Source of the DNA: DATBGS01 sp036557885
GTDB lineage: Bacteria; Chloroflexota; Ktedonobacteria; Ktedonobacterales; DATBGS01
Direction: 5' to 3'
DNA length: 43,189 nucleotides
NCBI GenBank assembly: GCA_036557885.1
Contig: DATBGS010000138.1
Span: forward strand, 1-43,189
Both the position numbers and the translations under genes were made by a program. Of this stretch, positions 41,958-43,189 are shown one piece after another. Numbering within the stretch: the stretch's first letter is position 1; each line of letters begins with the position of its first letter. The notes under the pieces are model-generated. The model did no database searches and had not been told where the DNA came from. It saw only the letters and a program-made list of their open reading frames with translations.

Positions 41958-43037
41958 ATGATTGTCGTCATGCAACAACACTGTCGTGAGGAACACATCG
42001 AACATGTCTTGGTCTTCCTCAAAGATCACGGACTGAGTGGACACCTTTCGCGTGGTACTGAACTGACCGTGATTGGCGTCCTTGGAGCGGTTGGCCCTTC
42101 TGGCACACGAACCACCGCAGGCGGCATCAATCCCGCCATTGGTGAAGCCCTGGAAGGTCTGCCCGGCGTGGATCGGGTTCTGGTGGTGTCCAAGCCCTAC
42201 AAGCTAGCCAGTCGGGAGTTTCATCCCGAAGACACCATCGTTGAAGTTCCGACAGCCTGTGTCTCATCAGGCGTGGTTCGCATCGGGGGTAACAGCATTG
42301 TCATGATGGCTGGCCCCTGCACGGTAGAAACCGAGAAGCAACTGATGACCACCGCTGAAGCGGTGCGAAAGCAGGGCGCGGTGATCCTGCGCGGCGGCGC
42401 CTTCAAACCGTCCACCTCGCCCTATAGCTTTCGTGGTCTGGGCGAGCCTGGTCTGGAACTGCTGGCAAAGGCGCGTGAGGCATTCGGCATGGCCGTCATT
42501 ACGGAGGTTATGACACCCACCGATGTGGAACTGGTCTGCACCTATGCCGATATTTTGCAAATTGGCACGCGCAATATGCTCAATTACATGTTGCTCGATG
42601 AGGTAGGCAAGGTCAACAAGCCGGTCCTCTTGAAACGTGGGATGTCGGCAACATTTGAGGAGTGGCTATTGGCCGCCGAATATATCCTCTCTCAAGGCAA
42701 CCCCAACGTGATTCTCTGCGAGCGCGGCATTCGCACCTTCGAGAAGCTCACGCGCAATACGATGGACATCAGCGCCATTCCACTGATCAAACACCTCTCC
42801 CATTTGCCCATCATCGCCGACCCCAGCCAGGGTACTGGTCGGCGCGATCTGGTCACCCCACTATCTCTGGCCTCTATTGCGGCTGGCGCCGATGGACTGC
42901 TGATTGAAGTGCACCCCAATCCTGACGAGGCACTCAAAGATGGCGCGCAATCTCAGACCATCGAACAGTTCGGTTGTTTAATGTCGACAGCCCACGCGGT
43001 TGCCGCAGCCATCGGGCGCAATTTTATTACCCAATAA
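41958..43037 (+). CDS. aroF: 3-deoxy-7-phosphoheptulonate (DAHP) synthase, type I-beta
   Basis: The product is 359 aa from ATG 41958, preceded by AAGGAG. It catalyses condensation of phosphoenolpyruvate and erythrose 4-phosphate, the first step of the shikimate pathway. Residues 1-70 form a ferredoxin-like regulatory domain (IVVMQQHCREEHIEHVLVFL), as in the Thermotoga-type enzyme, where it mediates feedback inhibition. The TIM barrel begins VMMAGPCTVE and shows RGGAFKPSTSPYSFRGLG (phosphoenolpyruvate-binding), LQIGTRNMLNYMLL, VLLKRGMSAT, VILCERGIRTFE and IIADPSQGTGRRD (metal and phosphate sites), and ends with EVHPNPDEALKDGAQS. All signature segments are intact. It is likely controlled by transcription attenuation through the upstream leader peptide, in addition to allostery. 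The gene symbol follows common usage for this class. Confidence 0.92.
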   Translation: MIVVMQQHCREEHIEHVLVFLKDHGLSGHLSRGTELTVIGVLGAVGPSGTRTTAGGINPAIGEALEGLPGVDRVLVVSKPYKLASREFHPEDTIVEVPTACVSSGVVRIGGNSIVMMAGPCTVETEKQLMTTAEAVRKQGAVILRGGAFKPSTSPYSFRGLGEPGLELLAKAREAFGMAVITEVMTPTDVELVCTYADILQIGTRNMLNYMLLDEVGKVNKPVLLKRGMSATFEEWLLAAEYILSQGNPNVILCERGIRTFEKLTRNTMDISAIPLIKHLSHLPIIADPSQGTGRRDLVTPLSLASIAAGADGLLIEVHPNPDEALKDGAQSQTIEQFGCLMSTAHAVAAAIGRNFITQ

Positions 43038-43189
43038 GAGAGAAACGTAAGGCAGCCAACAAAGGAGATTGACTCAGGGAGCTGGGCCACAAGCACATCT
43101 ACGCGTCAAGAATGAGAGAGCAGAAGCGAGTCCGTTCGGCTTTTGAGGGCGACGCTCATTTTTAATGCGCAGACGCGGGCACTGATCCA

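Noticed and set aside
1..43189. CRISPR arrays, rRNA, tRNA genes
   Set aside because: No regularly spaced short repeats, rRNA-conserved blocks or tRNA cloverleaf with T-loop consensus were recognised on either strand by eye.

Overview
The window looks like a chromosomal segment of a Chloroflexota bacterium of the Ktedonobacteria type. This is an inference from gene content: very long STAND ATPases, Ser/Thr kinases fused to WD40 propellers, LuxR-type ATPase/TPR regulators, an XRE/nucleotide-cyclase fusion, DinB proteins, many secreted carbohydrate-active enzymes and an ISKra4-family insertion sequence. Promoters with TTGACA and TATAAT-like boxes and Shine-Dalgarno sequences (GGAGG) are readable. 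No rRNA, tRNA or CRISPR array was seen.

Layout. 1-8600 is a probable beta-glucan utilisation regulon: a secreted double beta-helix (GH55-like) protein, a LacI-family repressor and a GH16 laminarinase with a CBM56-like domain. The two enzyme genes carry nearly identical long palindromic operators directly behind their promoters, and a shorter operator-like site lies beside lacI. A flavin-dependent oxidoreductase, a squalene-cyclase-like toroid protein and a VOC protein lie between them. 8800-14500 holds a serine beta-lactamase-like hydrolase, a DUF2382 stress protein and a LuxR-type STAND ATPase.

14900-19300 is an unusual cluster: a TPR protein whose C-terminal LuxR helix-turn-helix remnant is cut off by an in-frame TGA, a small hydrophobic peptide gene, a phenylacetate-CoA-ligase/F390-synthetase-like enzyme, and a membrane protein with the YD, GLGD and FPL signatures of presenilin/signal-peptide-peptidase aspartyl proteases. 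An XRE-cyclase fusion and a Gfo/Idh/MocA dehydrogenase follow on the other strand.

21769-36154 (minus strand) reads as one tightly packed five-gene operon: membrane-anchored NACHT-HEAT ATPase, Ser/Thr kinase-WD40, pseudokinase-TM-WD40, membrane-anchored clan-A glycoside hydrolase, and a GT2-GT39 fused membrane glycosyltransferase. It suggests a signalling assembly controlling an envelope glycan, a combination I do not recognise as described. A recent ISKra4-type insertion (23-bp perfect inverted repeats, 9-bp target duplication, frameshifted transposase) sits just upstream.

38170-43037 contains a lipoprotein GH5 cellulase, a SnoaL-like protein, two translationally coupled DinB proteins, and DAHP synthase. 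The last is preceded by a textbook-looking attenuator: consensus promoter, a 20-codon leader peptide with the run YFYYWY, and an intrinsic terminator.
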